The translations under genes and the position numbers were made by a program. The notes beneath the pieces were generated by a model that made no database searches, was not told where the DNA came from, and saw only the letters and a list, made by a program, of their open reading frames with translations. From the NCBI GenBank assembly GCA_002102555.1, contig MCFL01000028.1, positions 268,275-332,274 on the forward strand: a stretch of DNA of 64,000 nt, in the 5' to 3' direction. This document shows positions 1-11,276 of the stretch, piece by piece. Source of the DNA: Catenaria anguillulae PL171 (Eukaryota > Blastocladiomycota > Blastocladiomycetes > Blastocladiales > Catenariaceae). The stretch's first letter is position 1, and every line of letters begins with the position of its first letter.

Positions 1-603
1 GCCGAGCCCGCTTGGTTGCGCCCTGGCCGCCGTCGTCCTCATCCATATCCTCCCCCTCGCCGTCGTCCTCACTGCCATCCATCTCACCAAACGCCCTCTT
101 TTGTGCCACCAACGTCTCCTCCCGGTGCGCATCCTCGGGCGCATCCGGATCCACACCAATGACGTGCTCATCGGGCCGCAGTCCATGCGCGGCCTTGACT
201 GCCTTGGAAACAGACTTTGCCCAGTCAATCACCTAAACGAACACAACCCCATACAGGAAGAAAGCCCAAAACCAATGCGGATAAACCCTTGATCGTGGAA
301 TGTTTACCACACATGAAAGAAACAAACACGAACCATAGGCTTTCCAAAAAATGACTTGCCACCAGCATCGCGCAATGCAGCCTTGGCAGAGGCATGGTCG
401 CCATACACGATCCACGCCTGGCCGCGCAAAGCCTGTGTTTTCAAGGCAACGACATCGAGGACTTGGCCGTACGCGGAAAAGTAGGAATAGAGGGATTTGC
501 GCAGTTCGGATTTGTTGACTTTGGTGTTGAGATTCTTGATGTAGAGAGTCGAGATGGGTAGGGAGGCGGGTGCTGTTGTTGATGACGACATGATTGCAGA
601 CAT
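1..603 (-). CDS. U1A/U2B''-like spliceosomal RRM protein (3' end beyond left edge)
   Basis: Two exons on the minus strand: 603-334 and 232-1, with an intron at 333-233 (GT...AG, 101 nt). Exon 1 encodes an RRM with RNP2 (TLYIKNLN) and an RNP1-like strand (GQAWIVYGD). The run SELRKSLYSYFSAYGQVLDVV followed by the short FGKPM end is typical of RRM1 of the U1A/U2B''/SNF family. Exon 2 continues V-I-D-W-A-K-S, equivalent to the V-x-Y-A-K-T strand of U2B'', then an acidic linker. The family binds U1 or U2 snRNA stem-loops in the spliceosome and normally has a second RRM, which would lie past the left edge. The start may be the ATG at 603 or the one at 591. U1A and U2B'' cannot be separated from RRM1 alone. 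Confidence 0.8.
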
Positions 604-960
604 CGATTCGAAGTATTGGCTGATTGCCTTGACCGAGCCAGGGGGTTTGCGACAACAGTTGGGAGCTTGTGACCAGTTGCTGGCCGGACGATGATGATGA
701 AAGGACGGAATGCTGCGCGACGGCGGCGTGTGAGGAAAGGCCTGAGGGTAGTAGTGGGCCGTGGCAATGCGTTGCAAAGTGTTACGATGGGCAGGCGTGC
801 AGAAGTACATGGATATGGCTGACTTTGAGCCAAAAAACAGTATTTCGCATTATGACTTTACGAAGTGGCCACCCAACCCAGGATGGACGGACCGTCGATC
901 CGACCTCCAGGCTGACTGACGAGCTCTTCCGCGTGGCATGTTGCAGCTTGCTGTGGTCAG

Positions 961-1021
961 GTAAGTGGCGCAAGCCAGGGCGCACTCATCCCGACTTCGA
1001 CTTCGTTGCTGACATGTGCAG
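961..1021 (+). other. Probable 5'-leader intron upstream of Spo7
   Basis: A consensus donor GTAAGT at 961 and an acceptor GTGCAG ending at 1021 define a 61-nt intron. Splicing places an ATG (1023) two bases after the junction, opening a 66-codon frame that ends at 1223, before the conserved Spo7 core starting at 1463. This may be an untranslated leader, a uORF, or an N-terminal exon whose junction to 1463 I could not resolve. Confidence 0.35.
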
Positions 1022-1462
1022 AATGAATATCCATGAACGCAAGTCTGTGCACCCACCCAAAGCATTCCCCAAGCTGCTCAACGCCACCGTCTCGAGCACC
1101 CACCCAACAGTTCCCGCCACCATCAGCCCACAACCCACACTGGCTCTGCCCACCTTTACCGAGCTTGCGCGTCTCTCGCCCTCGGAAGAATATCTGTCCT
1201 CTCGCCGCTCCATACAGACATAGTAACTGGACCGACAGTTGAGCGTTTCCCTCTTATCAAACAAGCGTCATTTACGCCGGAATGCAATGAGCTCGGTCGC
1301 TGAAGTCGCCCGCCACTCGTCGGTTGGCCGATCCATGTCAGCGTCAGGATTACCACACGGAATCGCACCCCAGTCGCATGCACCACCAACTTCATCAGCA
1401 AGGGGTTTGTTTGCATACCTCTCATCACGCTCGCCCGTGTGATCCACGCAACTGACCGTCAA

Positions 1463-2128
1463 ATGTCCTTGTCAGACCTGGCCATCTTTGAGGAACGGCT
1501 GCGATCCAACATCACGTACTTTAGGAAGCGCCGACGCAAGTATCGCGGTATGCTCTCTTTAACTCTTGCTTTTGCTTTGATGGGACACCTGTTCTCAACA
1601 ACCTCGCGCTTTTGCGTGAATCTTGTCAGCGGGTCAGGCGGCTCTGTGCTTTGCCATGTTGGTTGGGTTTCACGGCGGCTTCTTTTCCGACACGTCAACA
1701 CTTGCCGCCCGATGGACCTACTACCTCCGCCTGCTCTTCTTTGTTTCGCTCATTGCGCTGGTCGTGATCCAATTCCGAACCGATTACCAGCGAACCATGG
1801 ATCAAGCCAAAATGTACCAACTGTGGTTCTTTGCTCATCATTCCTCACCTTGGCGTTGGCGCACCACTCACGCGCATGCATTTCGTACTTGCGCGGTAGG
1901 TTTGCCCCTCGTGTCAACCGTGTTCTGCACCACTTCAATCTGGCATTCAACCGACCAGGCCACCCACCAGAGCTCTCGTTTTCAAAGCGCATCCCCATTG
2001 AGCTCGTGACACAGGTGGATTTGGCTAGGCAAGAAATCCAGCGGCGGTTACAGCTCGTCAAGCAGCAGCAGCAGCAGGCAGGAGGAGGAGGGTCGGCGAG
2101 CCCTGCAGCAGCAAAGAAGAGGCGATAG
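1463..2128 (+). CDS. SPO7: Spo7/CNEP1R1-like regulatory subunit of the nuclear-envelope phosphatase
   Basis: Three exons, 1463-1547, 1630-1813 and 1900-2128, with introns of 82 and 86 nt, give 165 codons in one frame. The order matches Spo7/CNEP1R1: an N-terminal helix with FEERLRSN and a basic RRRKYR, two hydrophobic segments (around AALCFAMLVGF and YYLRLLFFVSLIALVVI), then the conserved block FAPRVNRVLHHFNLAFNR. Spo7 activates the phosphatase Nem1/CTDNEP1, which dephosphorylates lipin (Pah1) at the nuclear envelope/ER and so controls phosphatidate use and nuclear membrane growth. The C-terminus is a Gln run followed by basic KKRR. A longer N-terminus from the upstream leader frame is possible; I start at the ATG just before the conserved helix. 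Confidence 0.72.
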   Translation: MSLSDLAIFEERLRSNITYFRKRRRKYRGMLSLTLAFALMGHLFSTTSRFCVNLVSGSGGSVLCHVGWVSRRLLFRHVNTCRPMDLLPPPALLCFAHCAGRDPIPNRLPANHGSSQNVPTVVLCSSFLTLALAHHSRACISYLRGRFAPRVNRVLHHFNLAFNRPGHPPELSFSKRIPIELVTQVDLARQEIQRRLQLVKQQQQQAGGGGSASPAAAKKRR

Positions 2129-4091
2129 CCTAGGTGGAGGCACGCGATAATGCTATACATAGATTTTTTATCGTTGGGGTCATTTTTTTCCATTTCGGTT
2201 CGAGTCGACGTTGTTTGCGGCATGTTTGTGTGTGTGTGTGTGTACATAGCGCAAAGATAAAACATCATTGAGAAAAGGCAGATATTGGTTTGTTGTCTCC
2301 CGGGAGCCGTGTGCAGGAATGGCAAGCACGACGAGCGCAGCCATCTGTCCAAGCGGACGTTTCTGTTTTCCTCTATAGGAAAGAGATAAGCTCCACATAT
2401 TGCCAATGGTCTGGACAGATGTTGAGGATGAATTGCAGCAACAGAGCTGCAACGCAGGCACCGTGCTCAGGCTGGATAAAAAAAAAAATAAACAGAACAG
2501 TCCGGGAACTGGGCTGGTTCGATGTAACGCGTGGGTACCAGTAAGTGATTCACAAACGCGATGGTTGGCGGGGGTAGGCAAACGGTGCAAAGGCTCGAAA
2601 GGCTCACAAGTATAAATACGAGCCACACACCAGAAAAGAAAAGGGAAAAAAAAATCTGACCGCCTTCAACAGTTCTCAAGGTCTTATCCCACACATCCGC
2701 CGATACGATTATCCTTGTCGGAGATACTCAAACGATCACCAACTCGTGGCCCACTCCTCTTCATCCGCTGGCATGTCTCACACTGTTCGCTGCTCCTGGG
2801 CTGGTCACACCCCTGTCCCCATTCCCCTTGGCCACTCGCAGTCCCATATGGCCACCTGCGCTTCCCCAGGTCACCCCTTCTGCATTTGCGCATAGTCCCT
2901 GTCCGAAAAAATGCCTGCCACGTGCATTGCTCCATTCATGTTCGCCTCCCCGCGCTCACCATCTCCCACCCGCGGACTACCTCGGCATTGCCGATCACTC
3001 TTCCTTCGACGCTCGTTCCATCTGCGTTCCGACCAGAGCAGTCGTTTCCCGAAATGCCATGGCCACTAGATTGCTTGGTTCCCCTGTCCTGGCACCAACC
3101 TTCAAGACCGCAACGACTCTTTGCAACTCTTCGGCCAACACCCAAACCAAAACTGTGATGACTCCTGTATATGCTTATCGAGGGTGCCCTCGTTTCTTCC
3201 CCTCACGTCGACGCAACGTTCGCGAACACACCTGCCCCACCGCTGCAACGCTCGCAATCCACTGGCACCCACCTGCCCTCTAGCGCCCGTCTACTAGAGC
3301 CGACAGTCGTGTTCTCTCGAGCTCGACTTGGTTCCATTGCGACCAACCAGTGATGATCCAGCGCTGGACAATGCAAACCAACACGACCTCAGAGTACTTG
3401 AATGCCAACTGAAGTGCGAATGGTCTGCCGCCCTTCAATTGCTCGCCCCCTCGCTCTCGATTGCTGCTCGCCGCCCGAGCGCCAACTCTGCTCTCTGCAC
3501 ATTGCTTCAACCATCGTCGCCTTCATCTACTAACATCCAGCACCATGCCATGTGTAGACATCGCTTCTTGTTTTGCCCAATCAGGTTGTACCAGGTTCAG
3601 ATCTAATTGTCGTGGACTCGTGGACCTGTCAAACCGCCCCTCGATTCTCTGCCCACTTTGATTGAAGTGCATTCGGCTCTCCTCTCGACCTCGGCAACTG
3701 CATTTGCCTCCGACGCCGTCGATTGCTCACGCTTTCGCCAGTCTGCATCGGTATCGCCGCCAATCGCCGCTTTCGTGGCGCAGTTTCCATCGCCTACCGA
3801 CCACACTACGCTTATACTCGCCCACTGCGCACGCACAAACGATTTGCACCCGGCCCCATTTGCCTGACCGCTTCAGCTTGATTTGCTCCATCGATCCTTC
3901 CTGTTTACTGGTCCGTATTGCTTGTCTTGTGGCATGCTTTCGCAACCATGCGGCTGCAGCTGTTCGCGGCTCACACGAGCAGAACAGCGTAGACCCATTG
4001 TCATGCGAGTATGCAACCCAGGCATCATTGCTTTGTGCTCACGTGCCTGTTTACCGACTCATTTTGCAGATTGGCCACAGGCAGTACTGGA
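2129..4091 (+). other. Intergenic region and pyrimidine-rich leader
   Basis: No convincing gene. There is a TG microsatellite at about 2228-2242 and A-runs near 2479 and 2648. From about 2700 to 4090 the plus strand is strongly C/T-rich with long accidental open frames lacking any family motif. This composition resembles the upstream leaders of other plus-strand genes here. A TTTTGCAG at about 4063-4070, just before the ATG at 4092, could be a leader-intron acceptor. Confidence 0.4.
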
Positions 4092-7000
4092 ATGCATCGG
4101 AATCTTGCATCTTCGCACACTTCTCGTCCTTCGCAACGCTCAAGTGACGCTGCGACCTCCCCTCCAGCCGTCCAACACCTAGGTGGCCGGCCGGATGCAC
4201 GCCTGGGTGACTCTGTGTTCAATGCAGCGCATTCTACTTCGTCCGCCGACCCACAAATTCTTGCTTTGGCCACCGCTGCGCGAAGCTACTCTCACATTCC
4301 GACATTCTCTCGCCAACCTCTATTGTACCATTTGCCACCGTCGTCATCCGTCCCGCAGTCGCAATTTCATCAGCAGCAACCACAGCGGAGCCAGGGTGCT
4401 GCCCACGCACAGCCCGTCGGCCGCCACAGCTGGCCCTTGCATCCAAACGCGCAGCATCCATCGTCGTTAGGCACATCATCGTCGCCACCAACAACAGACA
4501 CGTCGCAATCGTCCAATCCGATTCCGACAGGCATACCGTTGCATCATCATGATGTTCCTCAACAGCAGGATCATCGGATGCCGCCACCGTCCGAGGTGCA
4601 GAGGCCATTGCGCCGGCTCAGCGACGCGGATCAAGTATGGTCACTGGACGCCGGTATCCGAGTGAGGGTCCTGCCGCACTCGATCTTCGACCTGCTTTGG
4701 CTTCCAACAATGCGCGGGAAACGTCGCTGTTGCGAAAATCCCAGAGCGATCCGCACATGCTTCCGGAAGCCACTGGCACGGCCCACCACGACCGTCGTGT
4801 TCTGGCGTCGCACTTTGCTTCATCCGAAGCGTATGCACCAGAGGTGAAATGGGGCGATCAAGGCAATGGTAGCGCGCGCGAGCGGGATCCATACGTGTTC
4901 CATCAACAGCAGCAGCAGCAGCAGGCATACCTGCAAGACCGCCGTCGCAAACGTGGGCGTGGCGAGCCGCATTCAACGTCGCGCTTGGGTAGCAACGGTC
5001 CATTGACTTTGGTCCCGACGCAAATTGCGCTTCACAATCACGCGGGAGCCGTCGGCCCGAGCCGCCGCCTGCGGTTTGGCAGTCCGAATCCGTGGCTCGG
5101 CTAGGTCTTGGTGAGTTGCACGCATCAGCACGCACGTTGCGCCGCCAGGGGCACATGGAACAACAGCAGTTGCAGTCATTTCGGCTTCAACGCGCAGGGC
5201 TCATTCCCAGTCCTGCACTGGTCAGGCAATCGCAAACACAGCTGCAAGCCAGCGGCCCGTCGCACCCCGCCCTGCCCTCGCCGCAATTGTTGCCCGTGTC
5301 GCCTGACGCGGCAAACATCATGGCCACGCTCAACATCAACTCGCCTCCATCTGCGCAGGGCATATCGACGAGTCCCTCGGCCGCTCAATATGCGGACTTG
5401 GATCCCGTTGTGACGCAAAGCACGTCGCCCAAGTCAATTTCCACTGACCAAGCGCGCCGCGAGTCCATTCACCAACAGGCACGCGCCGGTGCTGATGAGC
5501 AAGTCGCGTGCAAGTTCCCCCAGTATCTTGCCATCAGTCCAGGTACTGACTCCCCGTCCAGCGCAAAGTCGGCGTCCAATCAACAAATGCGCGACCAGCT
5601 TGTGTCCCTACCGTCCACGCAACGACCTCTCGCAGCCGGTCCCAACAAACATGACAGCTTTCCGCGCCAGACTTGGTTGCGCCCGCCGACCGACCGCGCT
5701 GTGCTGGATGCGCAGTTTCAAGCCACCGATTCTGAGCCGCGCATGAAGCGGCCGCGGTCGACGCCGGAAATGGGTGCCTTGGACCATCATGCTCGGCACA
5801 CTCGCCAGCAGCAGTCGCGGGATTCGGCAGTTTCTGGCGTGTCGCATCTGCTGCGCAGCCGTTCGTCCATGTCCAACCTGCCTCGGCCAGCGCCAGCTTC
5901 TAGCGCGATCGCAACTGGATCTACGGCCAGTGGCAGTGGTACAATTCCAGCACGCAAATCGATCCGTGAGCTCATTTCGTCGCTCATGTCGTCGCTCAAC
6001 AAGGTCAAGCCCAAAGAGCCCGCATCCGTTTTGCCACCGTCGATGCACTTGTCAATTGGTCCGTCCACATCCGTGTCACCGCTCGTGTCGCCAGCTCTAT
6101 CTGCTGCGGACGGCACAGGTGATGCTTCCCGGCACCAAGCGCCTTTAACCACAGTTGCCCCAGGTCCACGGCCCATCGCTGCGCACATTGTGCAGACACG
6201 CGGCGTTGCAGATGGACGGCCGTTGACAAGCGTTGTGTTTTCGCTGCCAAATCCTGGAAGCCGGCAGCAGGCTGTGTCAATGCCGGCACTAAAACGCCCA
6301 TGCGGCAACGCGAGTTGGTCGTGGGCAACATGACACTGAGTGCGAATCAGTTGGCGCAAGAGTTGGAGCATCGTGATCAAGAGGCAAACGCCGCGGAACG
6401 GGCGTGGTGTGCTTCTCATGATGTTCATGCCGCGGCTGCTGTACTTGCAGCAGACATGAATGCGCGCTCGGGTCCAAGCACAAGTTCAACCGCCGGCAAC
6501 GCGACCGTGGCAACTCTGGTGGCATCCACGCCATCATCAGTCTTGCTGCAAGTTCCCGCCGTGGCACCCCCAGTTACCGAGCCGCTTGTACGGCCTGCAT
6601 TTGTTGCCACGGATGACCAAGTGCAAGCATTGGCACAGGGGCAACAGCCTGTCACGGGTCCCATTCCTTCACTCCCCACTCAAGTTCCGTACGGGCAACA
6701 CCACCAGCTGCAGCAGCAAGCTCAATCACCAGCTCCCACCAACACGGATTCAATCAACAACCTGTTTGGGACGTATTCTACCAACCCAGGCCTCTCATCC
6801 GTCGACATGCCTGCTGAAATGCAGGGCCGCTTGTCAGGCCCAGCGCTGCTCGATGCGTTTCTGAGCGGCCCCGATGCTGGCGCCCAGGTTCTAGTCGACC
6901 CAACGGACCTCTCCCGGCTGCTGCGAATCCAGTCCGCTCAATGCAACAACGGCCACATGAACAACGCTGACTCGTTGATTCAAGATCGAGGCAGTGTATC

Positions 7001-7771
7001 AGGAGTGGTGGCGTTGTTTCCGACGCTGCCGTTCCCTTGGTCGTTTCGCCCGACGTTTCGAAGGCCTGGCCTCACTCGCCGTTTGCACAAGCAGAGCCCG
7101 CGCCCAACGGCCACAGCACAGACCAGGGCCATGGGTCTGTGGTTGGTTTGAGCCACGAACGGCAAGCGAATCGTCTGGATTTGGGTGATCGTGCAGGACA
7201 AGATGTCTTGAGGCAAGCCGTCAAGACAGTCACTGGTTGGCCCGTTGGGAGCGAGATGGAAGTGAGTGGACCGGCTGTGGTTGTGGCGCCCAACAATTGG
7301 CAGCAGCACAAGGAGCAGCAACCCGTGTTTCAGCAGCATTCCAGCGTACAGCTGCTCAACGGACCAGCTCAGATTTTCATCAACCCGGATCCTGGGCTGT
7401 ATTCTCCCACCTCGACCAACCCATTGCCCAACAACTCGCAAATTGGCCACTATCCTCCTCTGCCGCCTGGCTTTGTGCCGATGCCAGTGCCCGGTGTTGC
7501 GCTTGTTCCCATGAACAGCGCTGGGATGGGTCTCACGGTTCTCAACCCGCTCGCATTACCATTACCATCGCCCTCGGACACGTCATTTTCGTCACCCATC
7601 TCGCCCAACTCGCATTCCTGGTCCGCGTGTCAGGCCTTGCCGCATGGAATATTGCAAGCGCAAGACGCATCCGCATGCGACGCCGCGCCAGTCGCGCCCT
7701 TCGCCAACACTTCCAGTCCGTATTCCCGCGCAAACCCAGAGCACACCGGTCCGAACGCTTCGGGTCACTGA
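4092..7771 (+). CDS. Long low-complexity Gln/Ser/Pro-rich protein, function unknown
   Basis: Successive overlapping open frames (about 4092-4630, 4630-5090, 5090-6295, 6295-7035, 7035-7771) each pass to the next by a one-base loss in the same direction. Two of the switches sit at CCC runs (near 6297 and 7032). Restoring four bases makes 3,684 nt, exactly 1,228 codons. The product is rich in Gln, Ser, Pro, His and Ala, with a polyQ run near 4904-4924 and a basic stretch (DRRRKRGRG). The least repetitive parts are RKSIRELISSLMSSLNKV (about 5950-6003) and a helical stretch after 6300 (LAQELEHRDQEANAAERAW). I see no domain I recognise. The composition would suit a transcriptional or RNA-associated scaffold, but that is only an impression. 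Start chosen at the first ATG before the continuous Ser/Gln-rich frame. Confidence 0.5.
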
Positions 7772-8290
7772 TGCGGTCTGCCTCATCACTTGCTTACAAT
7801 TTTTTGCACTGTTTATCCTTACCTATTGTTTTCCTTTTTCTCATTCTTGCTCTATTTTCGCGTGAATTGTTACTCAGTACTTCTTGTCATCATGTCGCAA
7901 TGGTTGATTCCCTCGCTACCCCACGCTCTAGTCATTGCTTGCCTCATGCCACTCAATTTTGATGTGACGATTACTCTTTCGTGTGCGTAAATGTAGGTCT
8001 ACTGTAGTGCTGCGAATAGTCGAAACAGTCACACGTCACACCCCACCTTGTCTGTTGCATTGCCGTCACATGTCACAGCCACGCCGTTCCTCGTCGCAAA
8101 CTGTCACAGCGCCGTTGTCGCTTTGTGGCCATCATTTTCCGTCACGCTGTCGTTGTTGCGTGATACATGTCACATAAAACAGCAAAACCCCCTTGTCGGA
8201 GTCTTCAAGAGGCGGAGAAGGCACCAACAACAAATCGATGCCTCCACCTGGGCGATTCGAACCGCTGCCCCTCGAGCCAGAACGGGCCGG

Positions 8291-8358
8291 CTTGACGGGT
8301 GGGACACAAACGCTTGTTTGTAACGCAACAATGAGTGATTCACTTCCAGCCCGTCAAG
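8291..8358. repeat. Inverted repeat with nested hairpin
   Basis: CTTGACGGG at 8291-8299 pairs perfectly with CCCGTCAAG at 8350-8358. Inside it, ACAAAC/GTTTGT at 8306-8321 forms a second perfect six-pair hairpin with a four-base loop. Together they could fold as a nested stem-loop, but no gene family is recognised. Confidence 0.5.
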
Positions 8359-9094
8359 GCATAGGCAAGCATCGATGGAAACAACTCCTTTTGTAAGTCT
8401 AGCTGGCCTGAGGTGGGGCTGCCTCCCTTTAAACATAGCAGGATGGGAACAGGGCTCACATCTCAGAGTACGTGCGATGCAACTGCGTCAACACACGCCT
8501 GGGGCATTTTGCAAAGGAGCCACCGTCTTCTCCAAGCAAGAGCCTGCAGCCTTGCGTCCAACCAATGCCAATACAGATCTGGGGTTTGAGCAAGTCATTC
8601 GCCAGTCATTCCCCCAACCGATTCTCAATTCTCATGTGCAACAGACAACCGCAAGTCACTTGCTCTGGAGGGTACAGGTTCGATTCTTGTCAACACCAAA
8701 CTGCGAATAATCGCCACGTTTTTGCTGTCGGACAACAGCGAGCCATCACCGAAAAACGGTGTTCTCGCAAAATACTTGGTCTTTCATACAGTCCTGCTGA
8801 GACTTCATGAATGATAACCGCGCATGATTGACATCAGAATGCTGTACACAATTTTTCATGCCATGTCTTGCATAGCCTGATTGAAACTCAGTCTCACTCA
8901 CTCTGATTAGTGACCTACAGACGGCTCACATGTGGTTTTTGCCTGTTTACCTTGCGAGAGCAGGCCTGACATGTGGTCTGAGCTTCAGGTAGAGAATAGA
9001 CTCGCTCCTGTCAATGTTTGCCTGCACCCTCCGCACGCTGGCCAGCCTTTTGACAGTCCACAAACCCTATGTATATGTCAAAGTGCTTACCGCG

Positions 9095-9461
9095 CTGCAG
9101 CCGCGGCGAAAGCACCAAACCGGGTTCCCAACGGACTACACTCACGCCATTAGCACAGAAAGATGCGTAGACATTGATTTACTCGCTGAGGCAAAATTCC
9201 ATTGCTCAATTCGCACGCCTTCATGGGTGTACTATAAACCAAACTGTTTGCCTCGGATCTGTGGATGCAACTTGACGTGTTTCTTATGCTGCAGCCGCGG
9301 CGAAAGCACCAAACCAGGTTCCCGACGGGCTATGCCCATGTCAATAGCACAGAAAGATGCGTAGACATTGATTTACTCGCTGAGGCAAAATTCCATTGCT
9401 CAATTCGCACGCCTTCATGGGTGTACTATAAACCAAACTGTTTAGCTTGGATCTGTGGATG
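9095..9461. repeat. Direct tandem duplication, 194-bp period
   Basis: Units 9095-9267 and 9289-9461 start with CTGCAGCCGCGGCGAAAGC and end with GGATCTGTGGATG. They are nearly identical, differing at a handful of positions concentrated in the first third (for example after the CCAAAC core). Both carry the same uninterrupted block from AGAAAGATGCGTAGACATTG to GGTGTACTATAAACC. The copies are joined by about 20 bp of unrelated sequence. The near-identity suggests a recent duplication. Confidence 0.85.
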
Positions 9462-10433
9462 TAGTAGATCCAAACGGTGTGCTACATTGGTTGGGCGACT
9501 AAAATATAATACAAAATAGACACAGTTGACAAATGATGTTTCTGCTGAACAGCCTTGGTGCCAATACGAAGCTGGACTGAGGAGTCAATGTCGTCCCCAG
9601 ACTGTCCAAATCAGAATCAAGCACAGATCCCAGGAACAACAGCTTGAGCCATGGGCTGGTTCAGCTTAATCCTCTCATAGGAAGGCAAGTCGGTGTCCTG
9701 CACACAGCACAAATGAGTTAAAAAAAGCCGACAAGAGCAGATGAAAGGGCAATGTGACGCACTGGGCTTTCAAAAACAGTCGCCACCAACTCACCTCCAT
9801 CCTCCCTGCCATTGGCACACTCCCATCCATCAGCGCCTGCTTCAACTCATCCACTTTGGGGATTTATACGACCACTGCAAGAGAGCTGTTTGTGATTGTA
9901 CTAACAATGCCGGACCCTAGGGTGCCAACAAAACAAAACCCGATAAAAAAGGAAAGAGATGCGTGGAGTTCGATCTCTGGCCACCGAAACCGAACTGCCG
10001 GCATAGCCGCCTAAGCTAAGCTTCCCTGTTGACAGATTGCCATGCCAAAAGAGTCGGTTGGCGGTTGGGGTTCATGTTGAGGGACTGAGCCAACCCGTGC
10101 ATTCCTTGCATGCATTGTGATCATGTCATGCATGCAGGCTCTCCCCAGCCAACGATGCTACAAGCCGAGAGTGAGCCACGGATTGTTCCAAACAAGTGCG
10201 TGTGTCACGGCGCATCTGTTGCCTGAGCCTCTCAATGTGTCACAGGTCACAGCACTGTTGTTTCGTAACGTGCATCTGGTCACGGTCCTTGGGCATGTTG
10301 TTGCTTACCATTTTTGCGTTCGCCTGCGGCGGGCGTTTCAACTAATCTTGGCACTACAGTATACTTATGTATATGCAAAGGAGCGCGTCCATTCATTGCC
10401 ACCACACCTTTCCATTCTAAGTATTTCAACACC

Positions 10434-10936
10434 ATGCCAACACCGCAAAGCCCCGACCCTGATCCTGCTGTTGTCACGATTCGTGGTGACCGGGACCCTC
10501 ACGACTCGGATGCCAACGTCCACGACATGCTCATGCGGACCGGGCACCCGCCAAGAACAGCTCGGCACGCGGCCCAAGTGTACCAAACATATCAGGACTT
10601 GCGCTATGCCCGGCTGTGGCACTCGGTCTCGGTCTCGGTCTCCCTTTGCGTCCCGCCCCCAATGGATGATCCCATCGCTCTCATCCAAGCAAGTTTGCCA
10701 CAAACACACAGCTCTACCACATCCTGGCCTGGCCCCTCGACACCCCGCTCGACTTTGCCCTCTTTGACGCCGTCATGAGCACAGCATCGCCTAAACTGCC
10801 CCTGGTGCTCGCCCTGTGCTCGCACGACAGCACCGTTGTCTACTACCACCTCCACGAGGGCGTTCACTCTGAGCCCATCCCGCCCTTAGTCGCGATCTCA
10901 GTCTCGATCTCCCGCTCTACCTCTACCTCTTCATGA
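10434..10936 (+). CDS. SEN15: tRNA-splicing endonuclease subunit Sen15/TSEN15
   Basis: The frame from ATG 10434 (MPTPQSPDPDPAVVTIRGD) gives a helical AAQVYQTYQDLRYARLW, equivalent to the VYVAFLVYLDL...W region of TSEN15. A one-base loss around 10675-10690 shifts the frame; the next frame gives LYHILAWPLDTP, then LPLVLALCSHDSTVVYYHL, the diagnostic C-terminal strand pair of Sen15 (family pattern L-A-I-x-x-S-D-S-T-I-V-Y-Y-K-L). Restoring one base gives 168 codons, a normal size. Sen15 is a structural subunit that pairs with Sen34 in the heterotetramer that excises tRNA introns. A (TCGGTC)n run lies at about 10622-10640. No intron seen. Stop TGA at 10934-10936. Confidence 0.72.
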
Positions 10937-11276
10937 TTTCCGGGAGTGTATATTTTGACCAATCCCAAAAGCTGGATGCTCTAATTTGATCCTTCATACA
11001 TCTACTGCATTCCGTTCCCATTCGGTGGAGGTCGCCCCGGTCCCGTTGCCATTCCCCGCTGCTCGTCCCCTCCATTTTCGTCGTCATGCCCACCCACGGA
11101 TTCTTGACTTGAATCCTGCGATTCTTTGTCGTCATCATCATTGTCCCCATCATCATCAACATCCCCTGAATCCACCTCAATCTCGCCACTTGCCCTTCGC
11201 TGCTGGCTGCTGCTGCTGCATGTACGCTGTCGCCACCGCCTGCGCCAACAACCCCGTCGATCCACCACCGCCATGG
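10937..11276 (-). other. Convergent 3' regions of Sen15 and channel; possible channel C-terminus
   Basis: A minus-strand frame at 11274-11002 is rich in Asp/Glu/Ser and ends PPNGNGMQ. It begins immediately after the channel stop, one frame away. Given the frequent one-base losses in this window, it could be the genuine acidic tail of the channel rather than untranslated sequence. Confidence 0.3.

Larger units (their letters stand above)
7772..10433. other. Gene-poor region with duplication and tRNA-like fragments
   Basis: About 2.7 kb without a recognisable protein gene. It holds a tandem duplication (9095-9461), an inverted repeat (8291-8358) and two tRNA T-arm-like sequences. One is a clean five-pair stem around TTCGATT at 8674-8690, followed by CAACACCA; the other is a TTCGAA core at 8256-8261 on the minus strand. 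Neither has the matching 5' acceptor, so I do not call tRNA genes. The base composition is more AT-rich than the flanking genes. Confidence 0.4.

Noticed and set aside
2715-3867. Several 60-150-codon plus-strand frames
   Set aside because: C/T-rich leader composition, no motif, and frames change without any conserved segment on either side.
8180-8320. Minus-strand tRNA gene around the TTCGAA box
   Set aside because: The putative T-stem does not pair over five bases and no 5' acceptor complementary to the 3' end is found upstream.
8620-8698. Plus-strand tRNA ending CAACACCA
   Set aside because: The T-arm is good but the expected GGTGTTG 5' acceptor and D-arm are absent within 100 bp.
9014-9519. 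Protein gene across the duplicated units
   Set aside because: The repeat period (194) is not a multiple of three, so the shared peptide is read in different frames; no known domain.
11002-11274. Independent small acidic gene downstream of the channel
   Set aside because: It abuts the channel stop one frame away with no promoter; more likely 3' sequence or the channel's own tail.
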